From: Cellvibrio sp.
GTDB taxonomy: Bacteria > Pseudomonadota > Gammaproteobacteria > Pseudomonadales > Cellvibrionaceae
Direction of reading: 5' to 3'
NCBI GenBank assembly: GCA_016712405.1
Contig: JADJRD010000014.1
Coordinates: 248,001-312,000 of the forward strand
DNA: 64,000 nt
The notes under the pieces are model-generated. The model did no database searches, was not told the DNA's origin, and saw only the letters and a list, made by a program, of their open reading frames with translations. Within the stretch, counting starts at the first letter, position 1. Each line of letters begins with the position of its first letter. The translations under genes were made by a program, and so were the position numbers. Positions 18,527 to 28,204 of this stretch are shown here, piece after piece.

Positions 18527-19819
18527 TTGTTTTTTGATCGTCCCCAATCAGGTGAGCTGGCGGTGCTGGTTCACCTGAATTTATCTCATGGGCAAGAGCC
18601 TGATGATCCTCGCGAGTTTGAAGAGTTAGTGCTCTCTGCTGGCGGCGACCCTGTTGCATTTCTGACAGGTTCCCGCATTGTTCCTACCGCAAAATTTTTA
18701 ATCAGTACTGGCAAGCTCCAAGAGCTGAAAGCTTTGGTCGAAGAACATAAAGCTGAATTGGCTATTTTCAATCACACGCTCACGCCCAGTCAGGAACGTA
18801 ATCTTGAAAAAGAATTGCAATGCCGTGTGTTGGATCGCACAGGTCTGATTCTTGATATTTTTGCCCAGCGTGCACGAACCTTTGAGGGAAAGCTTCAGGT
18901 TGAGCTAGCACAACTGCATCATCAATCGACACGACTGATTCGTGGTTGGACTCACCTTGAGCGTCAAAAAGGCGGAATAGGTTTGCGTGGCCCGGGTGAA
19001 ACCCAGCTGGAGACTGACCGTCGATTGCTGCGTAATCGCATCACCATGATTGAACAGAAGTTGGAGAAAGTCCGCTCGCAGCGCGAACAAGGTCGTAAAT
19101 CCCGACAAAAAGCCGCCATTCCGACAGTGTCTCTAGTGGGTTATACCAACGCCGGTAAATCCACTTTATTCAACCAAATTACTGGCGAAAACGTATACGC
19201 CGAGAATCAATTATTTGCCACGCTTGACCCCACTATGCGCCGTATAGAATTTGCCGATATTGGCGGGGTCGTTATGGCAGATACCGTGGGTTTTATCAGC
19301 CATTTGCCGCACAGGCTGGTAGATGCTTTTCGAGCCACATTGGAAGAGGCCAGCAATTCAACTTTGTTGTTGCATGTCATCGATGCGGCAGCAGATGAAA
19401 TGACGCGCAATATAGAACAAGTTGAATTGGTATTGGCTGAAATAGATGCAGCGGATTTGCCGCAGTTAAAGGTTTACAACAAGTTGGATTTATTGGCTGA
19501 TCGCACCCCCAGAATTGATAGGGATGAAGCCGGAAAACCGGCTGCAGTTTGGTTGTCTGCCCAGTCGGGCGAGGGATGCGATTTATTACACAAGGCCATC
19601 ATTGAATTATTGGGCACAGAAATGATTGTTGGGCGCTTGTTGTTAACGCCACAACAAGGCAAGCTGCGAGCCCTGCTTTATGCGCAACAGGCGGTATCAG
19701 GCGAATCCTATTTGGATGATGGAAAAGCCGTACTGGATGTGCGGGTTCCAAAGGATGACTTACTCCGTTTGTTAAAAACAGTATCCGAACAATTTGATAA
19801 TCTGCAATGGGCGGATTAG
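18527..19819 (+). CDS. hflX: ribosome-associated GTPase HflX
   Basis: 430 residues; a TTG start after AGAGG, as no suitable ATG lies near. The N-terminal HflX domain runs to about residue 195 with the glycine-rich GGIGLRGPGETQLETDRR. The G domain has G1 VGYTNAGKSTLFN, a G3 DTVGF and a G4 NKLD. HflX splits stalled or heat-damaged 70S ribosomes. The C-terminal domain is intact, without the frame problems that affect hflK and hflC next to it. Confidence 0.95.
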   Translation: MFFDRPQSGELAVLVHLNLSHGQEPDDPREFEELVLSAGGDPVAFLTGSRIVPTAKFLISTGKLQELKALVEEHKAELAIFNHTLTPSQERNLEKELQCRVLDRTGLILDIFAQRARTFEGKLQVELAQLHHQSTRLIRGWTHLERQKGGIGLRGPGETQLETDRRLLRNRITMIEQKLEKVRSQREQGRKSRQKAAIPTVSLVGYTNAGKSTLFNQITGENVYAENQLFATLDPTMRRIEFADIGGVVMADTVGFISHLPHRLVDAFRATLEEASNSTLLLHVIDAAADEMTRNIEQVELVLAEIDAADLPQLKVYNKLDLLADRTPRIDRDEAGKPAAVWLSAQSGEGCDLLHKAIIELLGTEMIVGRLLLTPQQGKLRALLYAQQAVSGESYLDDGKAVLDVRVPKDDLLRLLKTVSEQFDNLQWAD

Positions 19820-19863
19820 TTAAACAAAACGCTTTTATTTTGAAATGACACTGGGAGAAACCT

Positions 19864-20977
19864 ATGGCCTGGAATGAACCGGGAAAAGACCAAAACCCTT
19901 GGGGGAACCGAGGCAAAACGATGGCCCACCCGATTTGGACGAGGCGTTTCGTAAGCTTCAAGATAAAATCAACGGCCTGTTTGGCGGGAATAAGTCGGGT
20001 GGGTCCAATAGCTCATCCGGTGGTATTGGCGGCATTTTGGGCGTTGCTGCTGTGCTTTTGGTCGTCATTTGGGGGCTATTGGGAATCTACCAAGTTGATG
20101 CGAAAGAGCGTGCGGTGATTCTTCGTTTTGGAGCCTTTTATGATATCGAAGACGAAGGTTTGAAGTGGCGTATGCCAATGATTGATGAGGTCATTATCGA
20201 GAGCACAACATCAACTCGTCAGTACACCAACACCGCAAAAAGTTTAATGCTCACCAAAGACGAAAGCATTGTTGAATTGCCGTTGGCAGTTCAATACAAC
20301 ATTAGTGATGTGAAAAATTTGTGTTAAGTGTGCGTGATCCGGAAATCAGTTTGCAGCATGCAACTGATTCTGCTGTTCGCCATGTGGTAGGTTCTACGGA
20401 ATTGAATCAGGTGTTATCTGAAGGGCGAGAAGCTATTGCAGTAGAAGTGAAGCAACGATTGCAATCCTATTTGGATTTGTATGAGTCAGGCATTCAAATT
20501 GTGAGTGTCAACATTCAAGAGTCGCGACCACCGGAAGAAGTTCGATCGGCGTTTGATGATGTGATTAAAGCAAAAGAAGATGAGCAGCGTTCTGTGAATC
20601 AAGCGCAATCTTATTCCAATGGTGTCGTAAATGAAGCCAAAGGTAATGCACAACGATTGTTGGCTGAAGCAGAGGGTTACAAATCAGCAGTTATTTCCCG
20701 GGCGCAAGGTGAATCCAATCGTTTTGAAAGTTTACTCGCAGAATATAAGCGAGCCCCTGACGTCACTCGTCAACGTTTGTACTTGGAAACCATGGAAAAT
20801 GTGATGAGTAACTCCTCAAAAGTTATGGTGGATGTGAAAGGCGGCAACAATATGATGTATTTGCCTTTGGATAAAATTATCAATAACACAACACCAACCA
20901 GAATCAATCCTGTTCAACAAAGTGGTTCAACGGTGATTGAAACCTCTGCGCCAGCTACTCGTCGGGAGATACGCTAA
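19864..20977 (+). pseudogene. hflK: FtsH-protease modulator HflK, broken by two single-base deletions
   Basis: Three frames together give a complete HflK. It starts MAWNEPGKDQNPWGN at 19864. A missing G near 19911-19913 shifts the frame; restored it reads NRGQNDGPPDLDEAF, followed by a Gly/Ser stretch, one transmembrane helix (GVAAVLLVVIWGLLGIY) and the SPFH/band-7 domain. A second missing base (T run at ~20317-20319) hides NFVLSVRDPEISL. HflK with HflC forms the membrane cage that encloses and regulates FtsH. Both breaks are in short homopolymers and the gene is otherwise normal, so I take them as sequence errors. The stop overlaps the hflC ATG (TAATG). Confidence 0.9.
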
Positions 20978-21851
20978 TGAATAATAAATCTCTTGTGTTT
21001 TTGATGAGTTTTTTGGTCATTTTTTTGTGGCGTTTAGTTCAATGTTTGTTGTTACTGAATACCAACGTGCTGTGCTTTTGGAATTCGGTCGTTTGGAAAA
21101 TACTGATTTAAAACCGGGACTGCATTTCAAATTACCTTGGGCAAAAGTGAAAAAATTCGATGCGCGTTTAATGACTACCGATGCGCGCCCGGAAAACTTT
21201 TATACGAGCGAGAAAAAGCGTTTGGTCGTGAGTTATTACATTAAATGGCGTGTAAAAGATGTTGAAGCTTATTACAAGGTGACTGGAGGGGATGAGGTTG
21301 TTGCAGCCGATCTTTTATCCAAGCCTGTAGCCGATGGTTTGCGTAATCAGTTTGGTCGACGAACTTTGCATGATGTGGTGTCAGGCAAACGCGATGAATT
21401 GATGGCAGAAATCACTGAGTCTACGAATGCCCAAGCAGTACGTGATATGGGTGTGGAGGTGAAGGATATTCGCATCAAGCGTATTGATTTCCCGGAAGAG
21501 GTCAGTAATTCGGTGTTCACCCGTATGGCAGCGGATCGCGAAAAAGAAGCCCGCGAATATCGTTCAAGTGGTACTGCACAAGCTGAAAAAATTAAAGCTG
21601 ATGCTGATCGCCAAAAAGCGGTAATCGAAGCGGAGGCTTATGGTCAGGCCGAGCGTTTACGCGGTGAGGGTGATGCAAAAGCCGCTGCAATTTTTGCTGC
21701 TGCTTATTCTAAAGACCCTGAGTTTTACAACTTTGTGCGCAGCCTCAACGCTTATCGAAATGCCTTCCAAAACAAAGGTGATTTGATGGTGATTGACCCG
21801 CAAAGTGATTTCTTCCGCTACCTGAAAGATCCCAAAGGTAGAGCACAATAG
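20977..21851 (+). pseudogene. hflC: FtsH-protease modulator HflC, one frameshift in the N-terminal helix
   Basis: ATG at 20977 (MNNKSLVFLMSFLVIF) starts the expected N-terminal membrane anchor. One T is missing from the T7 run ending near 21027; with eight T the protein continues FFVAFSSMFVVTEYQRAVLLEFG into the band-7 domain. The rest (YTSEKKRLVVSYYIKWRVKD; AEKIKADADRQKAVIEAEAY) is a normal HflC. It pairs with HflK around FtsH. The gene is followed by a clear terminator. Confidence 0.92.
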
Positions 21852-21867
21852 ATATTTGATTGTTCAT

Positions 21868-21890
21868 AAAAAGCGCCATTGGCGCTTTTT
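21868..21890 (+). terminator. terminator of the hfq-hflX-hflK-hflC run
   Basis: AAAAAGCGCC, loop ATT, GGCGCTTTTT, 16 bp after the hflC stop. The A/T flanks make it usable in both directions. Confidence 0.85.
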
Positions 21891-21946
21891 AGCAATTCCT
21901 CTCATTGTTCTGGTGCGAGGACTTGGCAATGCTGATAGAATGCCGC

Positions 21947-21972
21947 AACCGAGCCAGAAACTCGGTTTTTTT
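21947..21972 (+). terminator. second hairpin with T-run just before hisZ
   Basis: Stem AACCGAG / CTCGGTT, 7-base loop, then a run of T (seven in all, from the stem end), placed ~40 bp before the hisZ ATG. It would either back up the hflC terminator or attenuate hisZ. Confidence 0.65.
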
Positions 21973-22010
21973 ATGTGCATCAACCTGATAACCCGCATAT
22001 CGAGCCTTTC

Positions 22011-23195
22011 ATGACATACGCTGATCGCTGGCTTTTGCCAGAGGGTATTGAAGAAATTCTGCCCGCTGAAGCCAAGGCCATAGACAAGTTGCGCCGCCGT
22101 TTGCTGGATCTTTACAGCGCATGGGGTTATGACATGGTAATTCCACCCTTGGTGGAGTACACGGATTCTTTATTGATTGGCATGGGTCGAGACGTAGATT
22201 TGCTCACCTTTAAAATGACTGATCAACTCACTGGCCGTACCTTGGGTATTCGTGCTGATATCACCCCACAAACTGCTCGTATGGATGCACACAGTTTTAT
22301 TCGTCAAGGCACCAGCCGTTTATGTTATGCAGGCCATGTGGTGCATGCCCGCCCGAAAAACCCTCTAGCCACTCGCACCCCCATTCAAGCTGGCATTGAA
22401 TGCTATGGTGAGTCGGGTGTTTCGGCGGATATCGAAGTGGTATCTCTCTTACTTGAATCCCTCAAGTTGGCGGGACTGCCTAAATTACATATTGATTTGG
22501 GTCATATTGGCATTTACCGCGCTCTGGCAAGATTTGCCCAACTCAACAAGTCGCAAGAGGATAGTTTCTTCGATTTGCTGCAGCGCAAAGCTATGACCGA
22601 AATTCATGAATGGATTAAAACCCATTTAACCGATGGCAAGCTGGCCGCGTTGTTTTTGGCATTACCTAATCTTGCGGGTGATGCATCTTTGCTGGAAAAA
22701 GCTAAATCTATTTATGTTGGGATTCCGGCAATTCAAGCTGCGCTGAGTCAACTCGAGCAGGTTGCTGAGGTGATTGCACAGCGTTATCCCGATGCTGAGC
22801 TGTATTTCGATTTGGGTGAGTTGCGCGGCTATCATTACCTCACCGGCGTAGTGTTTGCGGCTTTTGCACCTGGCTATGGTAATCCCATCGCCAGTGGTGG
22901 TCGTTACGACCATATAGGTGAAGTTTTCGGACGTTCGCGCCCAGCAACAGGTTTTGCCGTGGATATCACAGCAATTAGCAAGCTGGGTTTGCTCCAGCCT
23001 GTTGATGTCAACGCTATCGGGGTGGAGGAAACGTCCGAAGAAGCACAATGGCAGGCCATACAAGAATTACGGCAAGCCGGCGAAAGAGTGACGAGTATTC
23101 ATCGGTCATCCGATTGGCAAGAATTGGGTTGTGATCGTCAATTAATTTTGAAAGATGGTCAGTATCAAGTTGTTCCTTATATTCATTCGATTTAA
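22011..23195 (+). CDS. hisZ: ATP phosphoribosyltransferase regulatory subunit HisZ
   Basis: 394 residues from the ATG at 22011 (MTYADRWLLPEGIEEILP), the normal HisZ beginning; a GTG at 21975 would add 12 unconserved residues. The body resembles the histidyl-tRNA synthetase catalytic core (TFKMTDQLTGRTLGIRADIT; RLCYAGHVV; ASGGRYDHIGEVFG) without an anticodon domain. HisZ pairs with a short HisG for the first step of histidine synthesis. Its place before purA is common in gammaproteobacteria with the short HisG. Confidence 0.95.
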   Translation: MTYADRWLLPEGIEEILPAEAKAIDKLRRRLLDLYSAWGYDMVIPPLVEYTDSLLIGMGRDVDLLTFKMTDQLTGRTLGIRADITPQTARMDAHSFIRQGTSRLCYAGHVVHARPKNPLATRTPIQAGIECYGESGVSADIEVVSLLLESLKLAGLPKLHIDLGHIGIYRALARFAQLNKSQEDSFFDLLQRKAMTEIHEWIKTHLTDGKLAALFLALPNLAGDASLLEKAKSIYVGIPAIQAALSQLEQVAEVIAQRYPDAELYFDLGELRGYHYLTGVVFAAFAPGYGNPIASGGRYDHIGEVFGRSRPATGFAVDITAISKLGLLQPVDVNAIGVEETSEEAQWQAIQELRQAGERVTSIHRSSDWQELGCDRQLILKDGQYQVVPYIHSI

Positions 23196-23217
23196 TTAGC
23201 AGAGAGTTAAACCAGTC

Positions 23218-24516
23218 ATGGGTAAGAACGTCGTTGTGTTGGGCACTCAATGGGGTGATGAAGGTAAAGGCAAGATTGTGGATTTGCTGACAGATCAGGT
23301 GTCATTAGTGACGCGTTTTCAGGGTGGTCACAACGCGGGCCACACCCTGGTGATCGAAGGTAAAAAAACCGTCCTGCACCTGATTCCATCCGGCATTCTT
23401 CGTGACGGTGTGACTTGCCTGATCGGCAACGGTGTGGTTTTGTCCCCGGAAGCCTTGTTGAAAGAAATTTCCGAGCTGGAGGCAACAGGCGTTCCTGTTC
23501 GTAAGCGTCTGCGTTTATCGCCAGCCTGCCCTTTGATTCTGCAATACCATGTGGCGTTGGATCAGGCACGCGAATTGGCGCGTGGCGATGCCAAAATTGG
23601 TACAACAGGTCGTGGCATTGGTCCGGCTTATGAAGACAAAGTGGCTCGTCGTGGTTTGCGTTTAGGTGATTTGAAAGATTTGAAGAGCTTTGCGGAAAAG
23701 CTAAAAGAAATCCTGACGTATCATAATTTTGTTTTAACCCATTACTTCAAAGTTGAGCCTGTCAGTTTCGATAAAGTCTTGGCTGATTGCCAGGCTTGGG
23801 CTGAAGAGTTGCTGCCAATGATGGCGGATGTGACAGAGCTATTGCATCAAGCCCGCGAGCAAGGTGAAAGTATTCTCTTTGAGGGTGCGCAAGGTTCGTT
23901 GTTAGATATAGACCATGGCACTTATCCCTTCGTGACCTCGTCCAATACTACGGCAGGCGGCACGGCGACAGGTTCGGGCTTTGGCCCTTTATATCTAGAT
24001 TACGTATTGGGTATTACCAAGGCTTACACCACCCGTGTTGGATCAGGGCCTTTCCCAACCGAGTTGAGTTGTGAGGTAGGCGAGTACCTGGGTAAAAAAG
24101 GCCACGAATTCGGTGCAACGACAGGCCGCAAACGTCGTTGTGGTTGGTTTGACGCAGTAGCGGTAAAACATGCCAATCGCATCAACAGTGTGACCGGTAT
24201 CTGTTTAACCAAGCTGGATGTGTTGGATGGGCTTGAAACAGTCAAAATCTGTGTGGGATATCTAAATGCTAAAAATGAGCCTATCAGCTCAATGCCTTAT
24301 GACGCTGATGGTTGGTCAGGCATAAAACCCATCTATGAAGAAATGCCGGGTTGGTCCGAATCCACCGTAGGGGCTCAAACATTGGGTCAGCTTCCACCTA
24401 ATGCGCGTGCTTATATTGAGCGGCTTTCGGGGTTGATTGGTGCGCCAATCGATATTATTTCAACTGGCCCTGACAGGGTTGAAACTATAGTCTTAAGGCA
24501 TCCTTTTACTGGCTAA
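23218..24516 (+). CDS. purA: adenylosuccinate synthetase PurA
   Basis: 432 residues. It opens GKNVVVLGTQWGDEGKGKIVD, the GTP and IMP site with catalytic Asp, and continues with GGHNAGHTL (catalytic His), TTGRGIGPAYEDK, EGAQGSLLDIDHGTYPFVTSS and TGRKRRCGWFD. It makes adenylosuccinate from IMP and aspartate for AMP synthesis. It follows hisZ by 22 bp and should share its transcript. A hairpin lies ~70 bp downstream. Confidence 0.98.
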   Translation: MGKNVVVLGTQWGDEGKGKIVDLLTDQVSLVTRFQGGHNAGHTLVIEGKKTVLHLIPSGILRDGVTCLIGNGVVLSPEALLKEISELEATGVPVRKRLRLSPACPLILQYHVALDQARELARGDAKIGTTGRGIGPAYEDKVARRGLRLGDLKDLKSFAEKLKEILTYHNFVLTHYFKVEPVSFDKVLADCQAWAEELLPMMADVTELLHQAREQGESILFEGAQGSLLDIDHGTYPFVTSSNTTAGGTATGSGFGPLYLDYVLGITKAYTTRVGSGPFPTELSCEVGEYLGKKGHEFGATTGRKRRCGWFDAVAVKHANRINSVTGICLTKLDVLDGLETVKICVGYLNAKNEPISSMPYDADGWSGIKPIYEEMPGWSESTVGAQTLGQLPPNARAYIERLSGLIGAPIDIISTGPDRVETIVLRHPFTG

Positions 24517-24584
24517 TATTAAAAAAATGAAAACGGTAACAAATTGAAGAAAAATGTGGCCCACTTCTCACTATGTGTTACTTT

Positions 24585-24608
24585 TTGTGGCAGCTGTTAC
24601 TGCCACAA
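24585..24608 (+). terminator. hairpin after purA
   Basis: TTGTGGCAG / CTGCCACAA with loop CTGTTA. The T-tract is displaced by a few bases (CCCTCTGATTTTT), so it is a fair but not ideal terminator. Confidence 0.5.
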
Positions 24609-24650
24609 CCCTCTGATTTTTCAATAATAATTCTTTACAGCCCCCCACAA

Positions 24651-24680
24651 TTGACACGTCTCCAAGGCCACAGCTACGAT
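24651..24680 (+). promoter_or_regulatory. candidate sigma-70 promoter of the TonB-receptor locus
   Basis: TTGACA at 24651 and TACGAT at 24675 with an 18-bp spacer. An inverted GCCAC...GTGGC (24667-24689) spans the -10, a place where a repressor could bind. A ~100-nt leader leads to the receptor ATG at 24792. Prediction only. Confidence 0.45.
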
Positions 24681-24791
24681 GCCCGTGGCTGCAGGTGGAG
24701 TATGGCTTCCCTGCATCACTAATAAAGTGGGCTCTTACAAAAGCTAAGGGCCTCCTGAGTTATCTAATCATAATTACTTTAGGGGTTGGCT

Positions 24792-27700
24792 ATGGGTTTC
24801 CATAAAATTCAACAAGATAAAAAATTCAAAAAGTCGTTACTGGCTTTGTGTGTCATGGCATCGGCCATGCCGGCATTTGCACAAGATGCGGCAGAAGAAG
24901 ATGTTGAAGAGGTAGTGGTAGTAGGCAGTATGCGTGACGCTTTGGGCAGTGCTCAAGAAATCAAGCGAAATGCAGCGACAGTTGTTGACTCAATCACTGC
25001 AAAAGATTTGGGTTCTTTTCCTGATACCTCAGTTGCAGAAGCGCTGCAGCGTGTAGCAGGTATTTCGGTAAACCGTTTTGCTGCCTCAGGTGATACTGCG
25101 CACTTTTCTGCAGAGCCTTCAGGGGTTGTGGTTCGTGGTTTGAACCAGGTTCGTACAGAATTTAATGGTCGTGATTCATTCAGTGCTAACTCTTCACGTG
25201 GTTTGAGTTGGTCTGACGTATCTTCCGAGCTGATGGCAGGTGTAGACACCTATAAAAACCAAATGGCTGAATTAATCGAGGGTGGTATTGCGGGTACCGT
25301 TAACATGCGTACTCGTGTTCCATTCGACTCCGATGGTCAGGCGATAGCCTTGACGGTCAAATCTGACTACCCGAGTTGGCAGAAGAGTTTTCACCTAAAG
25401 TGTCGGGTTTGTACAGTAATCGCTGGGAGACCAGTGTTGGTGAATTCGGTCTTTTGGGCAACTTAGCTTTCGTAGAGGAAACTACTCTTTCTCAGGGTAA
25501 TCAACTCTATCGTATGAACCGTTTTGAAGATATTTATAATGTAGGGGTCGGCGGTGATGGCGTTGCAGTTAACGGCGTCGATTCCTATGTCTATATTCCT
25601 GCTGCTGTTAGTTACCGCGACAATTTCTTCGAACGTGAGCGTAACGGGGTCGCCTTAGCTGCACAATGGCGGGATACCAATGAAGTATTCTTGGCAACTC
25701 TCCAATATAACCGTTCAAAGTATGACAACGCATGGGAAGAGTATGTGGTAGGTGTATACCCTGCAGATTTGTCCTATGGTCAAAGTGTATTTTATAGTTT
25801 GAAGCCTGGTGGCAATGGTGAAATTCCAAACTCTGCGCCCCAGCCAAGCGCCGGATCTCCGGCCTTTTCATTTGATAAAAATGGATTGTTTCAGTCTGGC
25901 CACTTAACGGCTAATAATACTGGCTGGTGGGGTCCGGGTGCGCTTAACGCTGATGGGCAACCAATGGTTGTGGCTTGTTATACTTGGAATAACTGTTCGA
26001 TGGCCACTAATCCAGTAGCAGCTCGTCGTGCTGTGGATATGGTCACCACCACCCGCTCTGCCAACAATACCAATATTACTGAAGATCTTGGTTTTAACTT
26101 GAAGTGGGCTCCAACGGATCGCTTCCGCGCCGCGTTTGATGTTCAGTTTGTTGAATCCACAGTCGAAAACTACGATATTGAAACAGGTTTCAGTACTTTT
26201 GCTGATGTTAATTTGAATCTAGGTAATGGCTTGCCACGTTTGGAAATTAATGTTCCGACAGTCAATGTGTCTTTATCTGATGGTGGTTGGACCAATCCCA
26301 ATAACTACTATATTCGCTCCATTATGGATCACATTGAGGATAGTGAAGGGGATGAGTTTGCAGCTAGAGCTGATTTTGAATTTGATGTAGATTCTGGTTG
26401 GATTCAATCAGTAAAGGCGGGCGCCCGTTTTGCTGATCGAGATCAAACCGTTCGCTGGAGTACTTATAACTGGCAAAACGTGTCGAATTCATGGGGTGGT
26501 GATAAATCTTACTTCAATTTGGATAGACATGGACCCGGCACTTACATGTGGAATCATGACGGTGATGATGAAAATAAGCCTGGATTTACGCCTCGAATCC
26601 CTAGAACGTTTAATGGTTACGCAGAGGGCTACTACACTAACCACACCTTCAAAGGCGATTTGCATCATATAAATGCGACTGAATTTGTATTTGCCGATAT
26701 GGATCTGTTGCAGAATCAGCAGAAGTTTGCCTCTCAGTTTTCAACTTCTACTTTGTGGAATTTGCCAGCGGGAACCGGCTGGGATCCTATTTGTTCCAAT
26801 GTTGGGGATCGCTCTCAAGAGGTTGCGGGCACTTGCTTCACCCCTTCTGAAGTGGCAGATGTCTCTGAAGAAACAACAGCATTTTTCGTGCAGTTGAACT
26901 TTGGCGGTGAAGATTTGGCTATTGGTGATATGCCAATAACGGGCAATATCGGTGTCAGATATGTTGAAACTGAGTTGGTTAGCAGCGGCGGAACCAGTAT
27001 GGCCAGATTTTCAGAAGGCCAATTGAACTCTTCTGCTGTTACAACTGAGCAGCCAAACCAGGTTCCTCCCGTACCTTTCAACCTGGGTTATTATTTATCA
27101 GCCGAAGATAAAGCCTTTGCTGATGGATCTATATACACAGACTCAGTAACAAATGAGTTTGATAATGTGTTGCCAAGCCTGAACATTAAAATGGATATTA
27201 ATGATGATTGGCTGGTTCGGTTTGCCGCGTCTAAAGCTATATCCAGACCTGATATTGGTAATTTAAAAAGCTATGTAGGTCTGAGTGCAACCGCTCCAAG
27301 CATAAGTAATGCGGATGATCCTTTGTGGATTAAGAACTCAAATGGTGCCATTACAGGTGCAAATGTTAAGTATACCGCCAGTGCTCAGAACCCATTCCTG
27401 AAGCCCGTTCAAGCCACTCAGTTTGACTTGGCTCTGGAATATTATTTTGGAAAAGTGGGTTCATTTACTGCTACCTACTTCCAAAAAGAGTTTGATGACT
27501 ACATTCAATTCGGTACTTACTATCGAGAAATCACTAACAACGGAGTTACCCGTACTGTTGAGGTGAGAGGGCCGTTGAATGGTGAGGGTGCTGAGATAGA
27601 TGGTTTTGAGTTGGCGTATCAACGTTTCTTTGACTTCTTCCCAGAGCCTTTTGATGGTTTAGGGGTTCAGGCGAACTACACGCGGATCAATAATGAAGGC

Positions 27701-28141
27701 ATCACTAACACAAATGTAACCAATGTTGGTGGTTCTGGAACAACTATAACTGGACAGGCACCAAATCAGGTTGCTGTAGACGTGTTGGAAGGTTTGTCCA
27801 AAGATGCCTACAACTTCGTGTTGATGTACGAAAAAGGTGATTGGAAATCTCGTATGGCTTATAGCTGGCGTTCCGAGTATCTGCAAACTGCGATTGACTG
27901 CTGCGTTGCGTTGCCAATCTGGACTGATGCTTATGGTCAGGTAGACGGTTCTTTGAGTTATTCAATCAATGAAAACTTGGAAGTTGCTCTGGAAGTGAAG
28001 AACTTGTTAAATGCGAAAACGCATTTGCGTCAACAAGTAACTGACTACGATGATGCTGAACAACCTGGTTTGACATTGCCTAACGCTTGGTTCCAATACG
28101 GTACAACATATACTCTCGGTATCAAGTTGACTTATTTCTAA
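24792..28141 (+). pseudogene. TonB-dependent receptor (Xanthomonas/Caulobacter-type), one frameshift
   Basis: ATG at 24792 behind AGGGG. A signal peptide (ends AMPAFA), a TonB box-like VEEVVVVGSMRDA, the plug domain (SVAEALQRVAGISVNR; VVVRGLNQVRTEFNG; GGIAGTVNMRTR) and a large 22-strand barrel with a final aromatic (LKLTYF) follow. Near 25363-25366 the frame shifts; one extra G gives SDYPELAEEFSPKVSGLYSN and a ~1117-residue protein. It imports a large substrate across the outer membrane using TonB energy. The following halogenase-type genes and the family (the long TonB receptors of polymer-degrading bacteria) suggest an oligosaccharide or other complex nutrient, not iron; the substrate is unknown. 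Confidence 0.9.
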
Positions 28142-28155
28142 GAGTGGCCTTTGAG

Positions 28156-28188
28156 AATGCGCTGTCTGCAAAGGCAGCGCATTTTTTA
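28156..28188 (+). terminator. hairpin between the receptor and the first halogenase gene
   Basis: AATGCGCTG ... CAGCGCATT followed by TTTTT, 15 bp after the receptor stop and 17 bp before the next ATG. It probably reduces, but does not necessarily stop, read-through into the halogenase genes. Confidence 0.7.
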
Positions 28189-28204
28189 TTTGTGGAAAGA
28201 AAAA

